Counted from the stretch's first letter, positions 10,366 to 21,285 are shown. The stretch: DNA of 64,000 bases from Phytophthora sp. 'mugwort' (GCA_033558025.1 JAUCEF010000011.1:1488001-1552000), one strand, 5' to 3'. Numbers and translations are program-made. Notes: a model not told the origin generated them from the sequence alone.

Positions 10366-12722
10366 ATGGTGGCTTCGCCCCCTCCCCGCCCAGGGGAGCA
10401 AGTCCCTGAGACAACGTTGTTGTTTCTCTTGGCGGCCGCTACGCGGTCTAATCTCGTGGTCGTCATCGCCAGCGTTGAAGGGTATGAAGAGTCTATAACC
10501 ATCCTGATCGATTCAGGAGCATCCTACAATTTCGCAATGAAAAACAGCGTCGCTAGGATCAGTATACTGTATGCTAAAGCTTTAGAAGAGTCTAAGCGTA
10601 ATCATAATTTTTGTTGGCTTAGCGACTGGTTCGATTGTATCGACGCGGAAGGTTCTCCTCCCTTTGACTGTCAAATTTGACGACTTTAACTCGGTCGAAC
10701 CGTTCATTGTCCTCAAAATGGATGATCGATACGACGGATCCTCGGCTTGCCTTGGCTTGTGAAATATGAGCCGTGGACCGACCGGCGCAATCGCACCATA
10801 GGTGCTAGCCACAAACCCCTCGTGGATCGAGCTTTGGCGTGTCATGTTCCCTCCTTATCCCGTGACGGGTTCGTACACGAGCACCGAGTGCCACGTGGAG
10901 AACGACACTTTGCTGGCTCTGCCGAACGAGTCGTCATTTCGGAAACCCAAGGTGGTTGAACAGAGGCTCCCACAACGCAATGCGTTTGTGCTGGCTCAGC
11001 TCACGCAGATGAGGAAGCCTCTGACGACGGACGTCGCGCAACCCAGGTTGGTCGAGCAGAGGCTTCCACGAATGAAGGGATTGACAGCGAGGCTGCATTC
11101 CTATCTGCTGGCCCAGTGAGCCAGGTATCCACCACTGTGGTCGTTGATACACTCACGGGAAACAGCAAGGCAGGTGTTGAGCTAACTCCCTTATCCGGGT
11201 GTCGGAGCTCACGGAGCTCGAGGAGCTATCGTACGTCGAGTTCCTCAGTCATTGGAGGCGGGAGAAATTGAGGACCTCGTCCTTCTCCGCCGAGAACAGA
11301 ACTCGATAAAACTTAATAGCTCGTCGGGCATGGACCCAAACGTTCTAGAAGAGGAAAGCGTATCGCTGGCGCAGCCACTTTAGAGGATCCCTTGAATCCT
11401 TATTATTTTCTGTTGAAGGAGTTCTTGGATGTGGCTCCGAAAAAAACTTCCATATTACCACCGGATCGTGGTGTTCGACACGAAATCGACCTGGAGCCTG
11501 GTACCAAGTACTGCACCACACGTCAGTAGCCTGCTCCAAAGGAACATATCGATGTGATCGACACGTTCTTCGCGGCGAAGTATGCCGCCGGCATGGTGCG
11601 CGAGTCAAAGTCGCCGCACTCGTCCCCGATGTTTTGTGTGCGCAAACCTAACGGGAAGTGACGTATGGTTCACACCTTCAACAAGCTGAATGCTGCCACC
11701 CTCCCCGTGCCAACGCCTATTCCTCGGAAGGATGTGTTGCAGAACACATGGCGGTCTGCACGGTGTTCAGCGCGCTCGACATGGTCGATGGGTACTATCA
11801 GCTACTGATGCGGGAATCGGATATTCCTCTGACAGCAGTAAGTACTGCCAGCAGGATGTTGTGGGAATGGTTGGTGATACCCCAAGGACTATCCAACGCA
11901 CCAGCGACGTTTAATCGCTTGGTGACACAGCTATTCCGACCGCTGTGGCACTTTGTGCAGACCTACTTCGATTATATCTTCGTTCACAGCCGCGCTGCGG
12001 ATGGAAAGACCGACGTCGAAATGCACATTGCACACCTCCGTGAGGTTTTGTTGCGCATGGGGGAGAACCGGCTGTATGCAAACATCAACAAATGCAACTT
12101 CGGCGCGGAAGAAATCCCGTTCCTCGGGTGCTTCCTTGGGAAGGATGGCATAAGGGCTGACCTCGAGAAGATTGAAGCAATCTCGCAGTGGCCTGTACCT
12201 ACCTCCAAAGCGATCTGCGCAAGTGACTCGGCCTCACTAACTACTTACCCAAGTATAGCGAGAACTACGCTGAGTTGGCCAGGCCATTGACGAACCTTTT
12301 AAAGAAAAAAGCGGAATGGTCATGGACCGATGAGGCTCAGATAGCCTTCGAAGCTATCAAACGGAGCCTGCAGAGTGCCCCAATTCTGGCACTCCCCGAT
12401 GAGGATCGTCCGTTTAGCGTTGTGTGTGACTCGGACTGTGCCATCGACTGTGCCCTGCTCCAACTTGATGCCGAAGCCAGGGAGACGGTGATTTCGTTCC
12501 AATCCCGGCCGCTGAAAGCTGCGGAAAAGAACTACCGTGTCCATGACAGGGAACTCGTCGCGATGAAGTACGCGCTAGTGAAGTTCAGGGTTCATCTGCT
12601 GGGCAGCAAGCCCTTTGTGATCTACACAGACCATGCCTCGTTGAGGTCGGCGACCTCGTCGCCGCATCTCTCCCAGCGCATGGCGCGATAGCTATCGCTC
12701 TTCGCCAAGTACAACTTCGTCA
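10366..12722 (+). pseudogene. gypsy copy 1 pol: protease, reverse transcriptase, RNase H
   Basis: The retropepsin motif LIDSGAS is at about 10506-10526. The RT begins near 11460 (PPDRGVRHEIDLEPGTKYC) and continues through VRKPNGK, where TGA replaces Trp or Cys, VFSALDMVDGYYQL and WLVIPQGLSNAPATFNRL. The active-site box reads YFDYIFVHS (11968-11994) instead of the usual YFDDIFVHS, so the second catalytic Asp is Tyr. The linker LGKDGIRADLEKIEAISQWP leads to an RNase H-like domain (12275-12691: AEWSWTDEAQIAFEAIK, FSVVCDSDCAIDCAL, NYRVHDRELVAMKYAL). The frame ends in MAR-stop at 12688-12690 and the sequence then jumps to the integrase tail. Copy 2 has the same Tyr, the same stops and the same junction. 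Copy 1 also lacks one A near 11749 that copy 2 has. Confidence 0.87.
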
Positions 12723-13056
12723 GGGGGGTAACAAAACACAAGTGTTTAAAGTTGGGGATTTGGTGTTATTAAATGTCAAAACTCTTCCTATACACGCAGT
12801 GTCTTCGGTGTGGAGCACAAAACTCAGGCCACGATTCGTGGGGCCGTTCACGGTCATTGGAGTCCACGGCAACGCTTATACGCTGGATCTGTCATTGTCC
12901 ATTGCGACGCATCCAACGTTCTACGTCGGCATGCTCAAAGCGTACCATGAGGTGGAGCGCCTTCCGCCGGGTCTGTCCGAGACCCCGTGTAGCGACGCAG
13001 AGCGCTCTGCACCACGCGCATTAGCGTTTCCTTATTCACAGGCGCCGAGTGAATGA
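12723..13056 (+). pseudogene. gypsy copy 1 integrase C-terminal stub
   Basis: From 12742 the frame reads FKVGDLVLLNVKTLPIH, RPRFVGPFTVIGVHGNAYTL and HPTFYVGMLKAYHEVERLPP. This is the GPY/F-type C-terminal module of Ty3/gypsy integrases. The zinc-finger (HHCC) and DD35E catalytic core that should precede it, normally several hundred residues, are absent. The RNase H end (SLFAKYNFVR) is joined to this module within about 30 bp at 12718-12745. The junction is identical in copy 2 (about 60647-60674). This marks a deletion inherited or shared by both copies. Confidence 0.85.
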
Positions 13057-13343
13057 CGGACACGCATCTCAGACTGTGTCAAGTCCTGCTCCAGGCGATC
13101 CACCTTCGCCCACAGGCGGTGCCTCTCCGCGTCTACGTCGGGCGCCTGGCGCAACTCCGCTCCAATCGCGTCTCCAGGAGCTGTTGGTGGCCACGCAAAG
13201 CGATCATATCCGTTCGATGAACGTCCAGAAGGCTCTGACAACTCGCCGTTCCCGAGCTAGTCGGTGGCGTCAACTTGAGCCGCGACGACCCAGCAACCGC
13301 CGCTCCGGCCTCCTCCACCCCTATTGGGTAGTGATGGAAGCAG

Positions 13344-13523
13344 TACTTTTATGTGGAGAAGCTGATGAAACACCGGAGGTGTGCGGGCATCGACCTGTAT
13401 CTGGTAAAGTGGCGCGGCTATCTTTCGTCCGAAAATACGTAGGAGACGGAAAGCCGCCTCGCGGTGGACTACGCCGACATCGTGGACGCTTATAAGCGCC
13501 CGCACATAGCTGGTCGGCGCTAA
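13344..13523 (+). pseudogene. gypsy copy 1 chromodomain with stop codon
   Basis: The frame from 13344 reads VEKLMKHRRC, then DLYLVKWRGYLSSENT, a TAG stop (13440-13442), then ETESRLAVDYADIV. Without the stop this matches the chromodomain core YLVKWRGYxxxENTWE; the TAG stands where Trp is usual. Chromodomains at integrase C-termini guide chromovirus insertion to modified histones. The same TAG is present in copy 2. The domain follows the integrase tail after a Pro-rich linker with frameshifts. Confidence 0.82.
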
Positions 13524-13699
13524 CATACTCTAGAACGCTCCTAGGTTCAACGGGTTGTGAATGCCTCGACTTCGGCACCTTCGACACGATCTCCTCGAGG
13601 ACAACTGGTGATGTGGGCAAGTCTCGGACGTCTCAACTTCGATCCTAAGTCCGGTCAGATTCATCTTCGCCATGCGAAAGCGAAGACGCCGCAGCACGA

Positions 13700-14942
13700 C
13701 CAATCTAGCCGATGAGGCGACGCAGTAACTCAGCTACGGGGTAACCGGCGTGGCGAAGCCAAATCTCGAACTCAACCTCGTTGACTGTCGGGCGAGGGCC
13801 GTGTCGCTCGCAAGAACGTTCGGATACCCGGCGCAGCTAGCTACGGTGACTCCGGGCTGACGGCTTTGCCGCAAATACGACGAAAACTCCTCCGGAGACA
13901 AGATGCTGTGGGCTAGCAGCTGCTCACGACTTCGCGGGGCCGACGGCTCCTGTTCGCGTTTGCGGTCATGAGATCGTTCGGCGTTGAGATGCGCTGCGTC
14001 CGCCCACTGGCGCAAGCGTTCAAGGTTATCGCGCTGCAGACACGCGGGGTCGAGTCCTTCGCCGACACCGACGTTGGTGATGAAAAGACGCTCCTCAAGC
14101 TGAGGTGCAGGAGTGGCTGGCTCAGCCGTCGCATCACGGCTCTTAAGCACATATTGGCTCTTTCGACGGCAGCTTTGCTTCGCGGCCTCGTAGGGATTCC
14201 CAGAAGGATAACACGCTGCTGCTCAATGAGCTGTGGCGAAGACCGCATCGACTCGTGCTCGTCCTCCGACAACTCGTAGTCCACCTCGTGGGAGACATCT
14301 TCGGGAAGCGGGATCTCTGGGGCCACCGGCACGTCCCGTATGGGATCCACAGGCGTCTTGTCCTTCGCCTCCACGTCGGTGATGGGCGTCTCTGCGAGAG
14401 CTTGTGCGGGCCACATCAACTGGCATCGACGCGCAGGTCCTTGGACATATCCTTCTTCGGGTCCGTGGTTGCCCCGGTGAGCTGGTCGGCAGGGCCGCTT
14501 CGGCTGACGGCGTGATCGGCGGGGCCGCTTTGGCGGACGGCGTACTCGGCGGGGCCACTTTGGTGGACTGCGTGTCGGCGAAGCCAAGCTCTTCGCAAGC
14601 ACAGGAGGCTTCGCATTTTCGGCGGATGTAGCATTGCTAGGCATGCCCTCGTCAGGAAGAACGAGGTTCGGATTGACCACATCGTCATCCTCGTCACTCG
14701 ACTCATCGCTCATCGAACCCACGGGGCCTGGCACGGACACTTTGTGTCGTTTATTTACGACGGCGTGCGGCAGACAAGGCCGCTCTACGAGCCGGTGTCT
14801 TGATCTTCTTCGTCTTCTTCGTTTTCGTCTTCGGGCTAGCCCCCGAGGCTTTCCTCTTTCCGTCCTTCTTGGTGGCGGATTCCGCCTTCGTCTGGCTTCT
14901 GGTCTTCGTCGGGCCAGCGTTGGACGCTGCGGCCTCGGACAC
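13700..14942 (-). pseudogene. Antisense accessory ORF of gypsy copy 1
   Basis: This frame runs opposite to gag-pol, between the chromodomain and the 3' LTR. The most consistent start is MSEAAASNAGPTKTR at 14942, shared with copy 2 at 58464. The N-terminus is Lys/Arg/Thr-rich (KTKTKKTKK). It is followed by KRHKVSVPGPVGS, an acidic run (SDESSDEDDD), VNPNLVLPDEGMPSNATSA, a Pro/Ala-rich part with a 10-residue repeat, then TPVDPIRD and SHEVDYELSEDEHES. It may end HAGYPVAELLRRLIG. Copy 1 has a 4-bp insertion (TAAA type) after AARRRK and other shifts, so it is not intact. In the N-terminal part, differences from copy 2 include a synonymous AAA/AAG and a length change of whole codons, which supports this frame. 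Function unknown; a basic-acidic nuclear protein is possible. Confidence 0.6.
14479..14580. repeat. 30-bp minisatellite in the accessory ORF
   Basis: About three and a half diverged units of a 30-bp motif (GGCGGGGCCGCTTTGGCGGA core) lie in tandem. On the minus strand they give a 10-residue Pro/Ala-rich repeat. Copy 2 has a degenerate version of the region. Confidence 0.65.
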
Positions 14943-15162
14943 GGACGTGCCGGCGGGTGTTGCAGGTGCGCTGCGCGCTGCAGGGCTTGGTGGTGTCGTG
15001 GCCGTGGTCGTGCTCGTTGGGCGAAGAATCGTCGGCGGGCTGTTGAGAAGTGAGGTTCAACCTTCGGGTGCAGCACGAGTGCCAGTTATACGCTGGATTC
15101 CCCTCGGACCTTTCCCGTACGATATTCTCCGTTTGGGTGTGGGAGGGTGTGGGAGGGTGTCA

Positions 15163-15626
15163 TGGGGTGTGTTCCTGATGGATGGCCCATGACCAGTTGG
15201 TCTGACCACACAATATGGGACGCCCACACACTAGGTACGGATCGTATAGGACAGAAAACACACCACTAAGTACATATCACACTTAGACGACTGACACAGT
15301 TAGGTACGAATCGTACCTAGGTGAAATACACATTTAGGTACGAATCGCACTTAGTAAGGAGACATGGCTTGAGAATCACCCATTGAAAAACCGGTCTTAG
15401 GAGATGCATTAATTAGGCAGTTTACAGTAAGTAGGAACATAGGAGCATGTTAATAAAGACTCAGTTAAAATCCAATCTAGAAGTTCGCAAGACGTGGGGA
15501 AAAAACCCTATCACACGGACTATCGGAAGCCAGGCTTTCCATGTGGTGCAAGAAGACAGAGACGCAGCGCGTTGTCTCGGTTAGAAGCTACGCTTCTTCA
15601 GGGCAGCGTGTGTATGACCCCTGTCA
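15163..15626 (+). repeat. 3' LTR of gypsy copy 1
   Basis: This LTR has the same TGGGGTGTGTTCC start and GTCA end as the 5' LTR. It is preceded by a G-rich tract at 15134-15162 (tandem GTGTGGGAGG) in the polypurine-tract position. Confidence 0.87.
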
Positions 15627-17885
15627 TAGCAAAGACAAGACACGATCAAGATTTAAAGATAAGTGCATTTTAATCCGGAAAAATAAGCTTTCCATTAACA
15701 TAGTCGCCTGTGCGCTCGGCAATGAGTCAGTTTTTTTTAAACTACGAGTGTAGGAAAAACTATGTGGAGAGCACCTTGTGGTCGATACCTCATCGGGTAC
15801 GCTCCGGCAAGAGGTAACTGCAGTTAAGGTTCTCAACTAGTTTCTAGAGTCAGCTGAACTAAACCGTGAACGTGTAGACAGGATGCATTCCTCTCTCCAC
15901 CAGAACTGCAACCCACTACTAACTGCTTTCTCGATCTTTTTACAGACAAAGAAATGTGACAAACCTCGTGCTATTGATGATATTCTAGCGAAGACTACAT
16001 CATTGGGCTCCATCTCGCAAATTTATCATCTGCTCTGTGCGCGCTATAAGAAGACCTCTCCGACTCAAAGCGCGTAGCCAAAATTCGAGACAAAATGGCT
16101 AGCTCGATTGAGAAGAGCAATTTTCGAGCAAACGTCCAGACAAGCGATGCACCTGGCTGTACTATGCACGGTCTGTGTTCCTTTGTGGAGCACTTAGTAA
16201 TACATGGCGATGTTTCCACGGGGCTAAAGCCTATATGTGATGCAGCACTTTCACTCTGATCTGGCACACGTTTGGGAGGATCGATACTTGCTTTGCCCAA
16301 AAGCAGCAAAATTCGCTGGCGGCTTCGTGTGAGCGTTCCTGAGGATTGCGCGAACTAAAACCTCGGTAAGGCAAGACACTTCGTTTTACAAAGCGCCGGA
16401 GCGTTAGCAACAGTGCGTGCTACATGCATTCGGTTTGCTCTTCGTGTGTTACGATAAGACCTCCGGGTATCTATTTCCTCTCTCGTTACCCAGATAAGTG
16501 GTGTCAGATCCACCTGGAGGGCGGACATACACGCCGGAGGAAGCTTCGATATATTAGGAGAGCCTGGAAAGTGATTTCGAAAGCGAAGTGAAACCAGCAG
16601 CAAAATGGTAGCGCAACAATGCTGAAAGGATTATTACTAAAGCTATTCGGGACACATTGAAGGAGATGCCGACGTCGCAACGGCAATCAATGAACCCGAA
16701 CATGACCAGCCACTCTCTCCGGCGAGTATCCGCATCATACGCTAATGCATCTCCCAAGCTATCTATTCAATGGATCTCTACCAGGGGGGGGGGGGGGGCT
16801 TGCCTGCTTGAATCGCTCATAAAGGCTTTCACATACATAGGTACAACAACACGTGAGGATCAGAGCGTAGGCAACGTACTAGCAGGGTTACGAAGCGCCC
16901 ACTTACCTGTATCAACACCGACTGTCGGTGCTCTCCAGCAGTGATAGGGTCTCCCACGCGCGGTACAACGTGCCTCTCACTGTCGTAGATGCCACGTTAG
17001 CGGCGCTGCGGATACATATGAAGAGCGTCCTCGAGACCAGCCGAACTACCCACACGGTATGAATATTCGCTGCATCGTGCAGTCCCCACCACGAATTCGC
17101 GTCTGGCTGTCTTATCAGCACCACAACGTGCTTCTGGCGGGGGAGGAGGAGGGGGGAGCGCATCGCACAAAGCGCTGGATAACAGCAAGCCATGCACAAG
17201 TTTGCCATGCTGTCACAGCGGGGACACATTTCTTGCATCGACAAATGGAAAACATGTCCAAGCACTTAGATCATATCAGTGATAGGTTGGCTCGAGTAGA
17301 AGATGCAGTACCCAAGCCATATGCTGTCGTACCAGACGCGGCCTTTGTTGCTGTGTCCTGCTTCTCCTCCAACTCCGGCGGCGACACCCACTCTTGCAGG
17401 TTATGTGCTGAACTGGTACACAAGCAGAATCTTGGAAACCGTTAAGGCTAAAAGAGAACAAGCGCGAAGGTGCTAATGCTGTGGTCAAACATCATGCTTG
17501 TGCAGTATCAGACACCCTGCACCTTTACCGAGGCCGCCATGATGTGACCCCGACGCCGACCGAGCCTGAAAGCACAATCGCTGGGACATTGCTCGCGAAC
17601 TTGACCGCGCAGCAAACTCGCGCTTGTATACAATAGACGACAGGAAATCATCCCCAACGGCTTCGTCACTTTGTGAGCGATAAAAGGAGCAACGAGCTTG
17701 GCATCCGGCGGCACACTAGTCACTGAGAGCACAGTATCTTGCGTTGAAGTCCAGCGGCTCCATCCCTGACTCGTGCACGCCTGCTTCGCATCAGTGGACA
17801 GCTAGCAACATGCGCTCCGAATGCAGATAATAAGACATACAACACCTCATACATACATGTATACACATGAAGTAACTAATTAGGA
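15627..17885. other. No recognised gene; includes poly(G) tract
   Basis: Open frames at 15883-16077, 16657-16944 and 17059-17445 (plus) and several on the minus strand show no recognisable domain. The frame at 17059-17445 contains HLDHISDRLARVED, which is heptad-like but too short to assign. A G-rich homopolymer (about 12-14 nt) lies at 16784-16798. This may be decayed transposon sequence. Confidence 0.35.
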
Positions 17886-17955
17886 TGCTGGAGGCTGGAT
17901 TCGAACCCGCGACCTGGAAGCGATATTTCCTGCTCTACCACTGAGCTACACCAGC
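17886..17955 (-). repeat. tRNA-derived (SINE-like) sequence
   Basis: The minus strand has a tRNA-like layout: an acceptor stem starting GCTGGTG and paired with the end CTCCAGC, an A-box-like TAGCTCAGTGGTAGAGC, and a B-box GGTTCGAATCC. The anticodon arm is poor: a 4-bp stem with loop ATATCGC would give anticodon ATC, which is not a normal nuclear tRNA choice. A related sequence with further changes lies at 49.96-50.03 kb. I read both as tRNA-derived repeats rather than working tRNA genes. Confidence 0.55.
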
Positions 17956-18346
17956 GTGTGTATGAGGAAGATTACCTCGCGGATGTATCTGCCACTAGCA
18001 GCGCTATCGTGACACGCAGCCTTCCACCGCAGTCCACCGCTTCGCCGTCCATCGTGCAGCTCGCTGTCCGCCGTGCCGCTGGCTGTAGCCCGCTGGGCCA
18101 CTGTCCATCGTGCCGGTCCCATTGTCTGCTGTCGCCTTGCCGCTGTCCGTCGCGACGGTGTTGCAGTCTGCCATACCGATGTCCGCCGTTGTGGTGCTAG
18201 GTAGAAGACCGAAAAACGCCGAATGGGGGAGAACGAGTGTAAATAATTTGCTTACCATGAAGTACGAAATCCACCCCCCCTTTCCACTGTTATCCGGAAT
18301 GAATATATCGGCGCTGGTTGGCGAGAGGCGCTTGGTGTCTCATACA

Positions 18347-19446
18347 CAGGGTTTGATAGTAGTGGTAAATACAAGGGATTAGTACTAATACAAAAAAGTG
18401 ACTTGGTTTTGCATCGAACTTAGCCTTTGTTCTACTAGCTGAGAAATATAGCTACTAATACTAATATGACTACTAAAACAGCACTTGTTTCTACCACACG
18501 CTGTGCTTACTCTCCTCCATTCGTTGAAATTTCAGCCCGGTTGTCGTGCAACACTAGTTGCCGTGGAGCTCGTTCGTTGTCGGTACGAGTTCGAAGCGGA
18601 CTCATAACAAAGAACCAGTGGAGAACACACGTTCTTGGGACGCTCTCGACGAGCTTCGGCCCAACCAAACTCTTGCAAGCTTCGCAATAGTCGGATACTC
18701 CTTCTCACCATGTTCGCGGAACAAGCGGCAAATATCAATGTGTTGGCAGAGCTGCTCGACGTTCCAAACGTTGTTGCCTTGTTTTCTTCTCATGCTCTGT
18801 TTCTTGAGGACAGCGTTGCGCTCTCCTTCGTTGCTGTACTGACGCTTAGCCACTTTAGCTTAGTCAACGTGATAATTAAGCCATTTATTCACCAACTCAT
18901 CCGCTGCTATATTCACTGCATCTTCAACTGGGTTACTTTCAGGCTGCTGTGAAACTGCCTCGCCGCTTAAGAGCTCCAGTTCACTATCCGAAGCCGACAC
19001 CCTCTACTGGCCAGGCGAGCGCAAAGTATACGCCTCCAAAGCATCGTCATGGTTGCTGCTTGCAAACTTGCCCTATAGAACACACGATGCCCTTTGAGTA
19101 ATAGTTCTGTAGTTTGCGCCAAAATGTCATTCGTAACCGATTCAGCTGTGTCCGGGATCCGAAGATAGTTCTTAGCCGCTTTCTTAGGCGGGGGTCCAGT
19201 AGCAGGGCCATACCCATTTAAACGGATGGCTGGGGCAATCTAGCAGCAATTTGGTGTAGCGTTCGCTTGATACAGCGATGACCCAAAGCCGAAATATCGT
19301 CAAATCTGAAATTAGTAGACGAATTAGTACTAATGTTTATAAAATGCAAACTACTACTTAGTGGAGTGGATATGCTTAGTCTTCGTCTTAGTACTAACAC
19401 TATTAGTACTAATGGCTACTAAATGACATACTACTATTAAACCCTG
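18347..19446. mobile_element. 1.1-kb hAT element with TIRs and 8-bp target duplication, copy A
   Basis: The ends are CAGGGTTTGATAGTAGT (left) and the inverted CAGGGTTTAATAGTAGT (right). CAGGG ends are typical of hAT elements. The flanking 8-mers are CTCATACA (18339-18346) and CTCATACG (19447-19454), matching at 7 of 8 positions, as expected for a hAT target duplication. Subterminal ATTAGTACTAAT motifs occur near both ends. The element carries only a decayed C-terminal part of a transposase, so it is non-autonomous. Confidence 0.85.
18530..19260 (-). pseudogene. hAT transposase C-terminal remnant inside the 1.1-kb element (copy A)
   Basis: On the minus strand the order is DTAESVTNDILAQTTELL (about 19140), VNIAADELVNKWLNYHVD (about 18905), then EKEYPTIAKLARVWLGRSSS (about 18690), ASQERVFSTGSLL and MSPLRTRTDNERAPRQLV. 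The last blocks form the hAT C-terminal dimerisation signature (YPxLAxLAxxWL...S..ERxFS). The catalytic region is missing and stops interrupt the rest. The same sequence occurs at about 50677-51407. Confidence 0.7.
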
Positions 19447-19859
19447 CTCATACGTGCGACTCTATTGCAGGTTTCCGGATTCCGGTCCGCAATCTGCCAA
19501 TTACTAAGTGCTCACTTCTGAGAATAAAAGTTACTCTATAACTTTTATCATAACTGTTTCTATTAAAGTTCAAAGTTATTTTAGCGAAGTTGACGCTTGC
19601 GAGCCGTAGCGGGCGTAACGTTTTGACGCAGCGAGCCGTGAGGGGTATAGAATCGCTCGGAGCGCGTAATTAGGGTGTAGAGGAAAAGAGAGAGGAACAC
19701 TACCTGTGGTTTCAGGCCCCTGTGCGTAGCACGCGGTCTCAAACCCAGGACATTAACTGCCTACCAGATACTAGGTGCAATTTTCAGCCTCGTTTGAATT
19801 CCCAACTAGTCGCTGTTGGCGTGCGAGCTAGGTACTTGTAACTAGCTGACAACGTAAAA

Positions 19860-20402
19860 GTGGGTTACCTTTTTTCGGGTCGTCTGCGGGTCTGGTCTGG
19901 ACTACGGATCGGGGTTTTATTTATATTACTTGAGGTCGCTAAACCCCGATCCCGGGTCCGGACCACAATAAAATGTCAGGTTAACCGGGACCAGCTCTAC
20001 TTTCACCGATCCGACACTAAACTTTACACTAAATTGTTTGACACACAGACGCAAGATGCAGCCACTTCGAACACTTATTTTATTATAGCAGCCTGTGATA
20101 ATTGGGGAGCCATTACTTCAGGCCCCGAGGAGCCCATTATCAATCGCCCAACCTCAAGCTCCGCGCAACGGGACCCGCCTACAATATGCAATACCCCTAC
20201 CAATACAACCTCGCCGGTGAAGGTCTCCTCGTCGTCTCCAAAGCAATGGAGGCGATATGTTCCGAAGAGACCAGTGCCCGCTGGTGCATGGAAGAGGGGC
20301 CTATTGACAAGACTAAGCTATGCTCAAGCCGGGGGCCGTCACGATATCAGGGTTCGCGCGCTAGCGCTATTTGTTGACATTTCTAAATTTGGAACAGTCT
20401 AA
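19860..20402 (+). other. 180-aa open frame conserved in both repeat copies
   Basis: This open frame has no usual ATG-context support or recognisable domain. It is identical in copy B (52007-52549) only because the whole repeat is nearly identical, so its conservation is not evidence for coding. The first part spans a 24-bp imperfect inverted repeat (19894-19917 and 19941-19964, 20 of 24 paired, GGATCGGGG core), which argues for a repeat end rather than a gene. Confidence 0.2.
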
Positions 20403-20799
20403 ATTGTCGGAGAGCCGAACATCGCTCAGTCGACCGATTGGCATAGACGGCTGCCACAAATGCAGCTGGACTGCCCCAGGCCAGTGTATACCAACCAAAT
20501 AACTACTTTTTAGCTATAAAATTAAACAAACACCAAACACCATTTGCATTGCTGGATTTCGTGAAGAAGAGAAGTAGCGTTAGTGTGTCTAAGCTAATAA
20601 CTAGGGATATCACGCCATATGGATATTTTACTGATCTTTCTATTAGACTGAATTATTTGGTAATCTACCCGAAAAATACAGAGAAAAACTTGTTCCGAAA
20701 TTTAGACCCCGGATCCGAGACGACCCGACAAGACTTAATCCGCAAAAGTGACTAGTTGACGCATTATGATGTCGACTAGTTAAAATTCAAAAGTGGACA

Positions 20800-21160
20800 G
20801 TTGTTAAATATTCCCCACATTAACTGCATGTCGACAGCAACGCCCTCTGCTCATCAGCTAGCAGCATCGTAAGTGCTGCGGCCTGCTGTAATCGATGATC
20901 AACGACGGCAGGGCAACTGCAACAAGATGCCCAGTTGATGTGCAATACCAGCATGCTATACAGAGTGAACGAGGTTGTACTTCGCGAGGTAGGTATCAGA
21001 AGACGAGAAATCTCTCTAGTACCTGCCATGGCATCTTGAAGCGTTTACGAAGCGCAGCAGCGGTGCCTTCTCTGATATACAGCGTGATGGAGAAGTCGAC
21101 TTCGTTGGTGCGATGGCCGTCTTATGCCTCCATAATGTTGTAGGGCCAAGGAATGTTTGG
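20800..21160 (-). pseudogene. PIF/Harbinger-like transposase N-terminal remnant (copy A)
   Basis: The minus strand gives GHRTNEVDFSITLYIREGTA, ALRKRFKMPWQVLERFLVF, DTYLAKYNLVHSV and VDHRLQQAAALTMLLADEQR. The order (a short FRxRFxxPxxxFxxFL motif, then a K/R-xQxAALxML-A-DE helix) resembles the N-terminal part of PIF/Harbinger transposases, including the better-preserved copy at 45.9-45.6 kb. Frameshifts separate the blocks and no catalytic DDE residues are visible. The copy B equivalent is about 52946-53306. Confidence 0.42.
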
Positions 21161-21285
21161 TTTGGATGCGGCTATAGGAAGCATCGTCTACATAATGGCG
21201 TCCAGAATGTGTTACTTGCACGGGATTGAAATCCCCAAAACCGCGTAGCTGCAGTGGTGATCGCTCCACTGGAGTGTCATTCCAG

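Larger units (their letters stand above)
8714..15626 (+). mobile_element. Ty3/gypsy chromovirus, copy 1, full length but defective
   Basis: Two similar LTRs (8714-9180 and 15163-15626) enclose gag with a CCHC knuckle, a retropepsin motif, reverse transcriptase, RNase H, an integrase C-terminal stub and a chromodomain in the usual chromovirus order. An accessory frame on the opposite strand lies next to the 3' LTR. The element has many stops, an altered RT active site and no integrase catalytic core, so it cannot move by itself. The internal region from about 9.2 to 13.75 kb is nearly identical to copy 2 (59.65-64 kb, inverted). The LTR boundaries come from the shared TG...CA ends of the two LTRs; a clean target duplication is not visible. 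Confidence 0.9.

Noticed and set aside
13913..15076. A 387-aa minus-strand frame, the second longest in the window
   Set aside because: Its Arg/Pro-rich first third is an out-of-frame reading of the accessory ORF. The frame starting MSEAAASNAG at 14942 fits the copy 1/copy 2 differences better, and the long frame only becomes correct after the 4-bp insertion.
17886..17955. A working tRNA gene
   Set aside because: The A and B boxes are good but the anticodon stem has only four pairs and the anticodon ATC is not a normal nuclear type. The second copy lacks T33.
19860..20402. A conserved 180-aa gene present twice
   Set aside because: Identity only reflects the near-identical 3.4-kb repeat. The frame spans an inverted repeat and has no domain.
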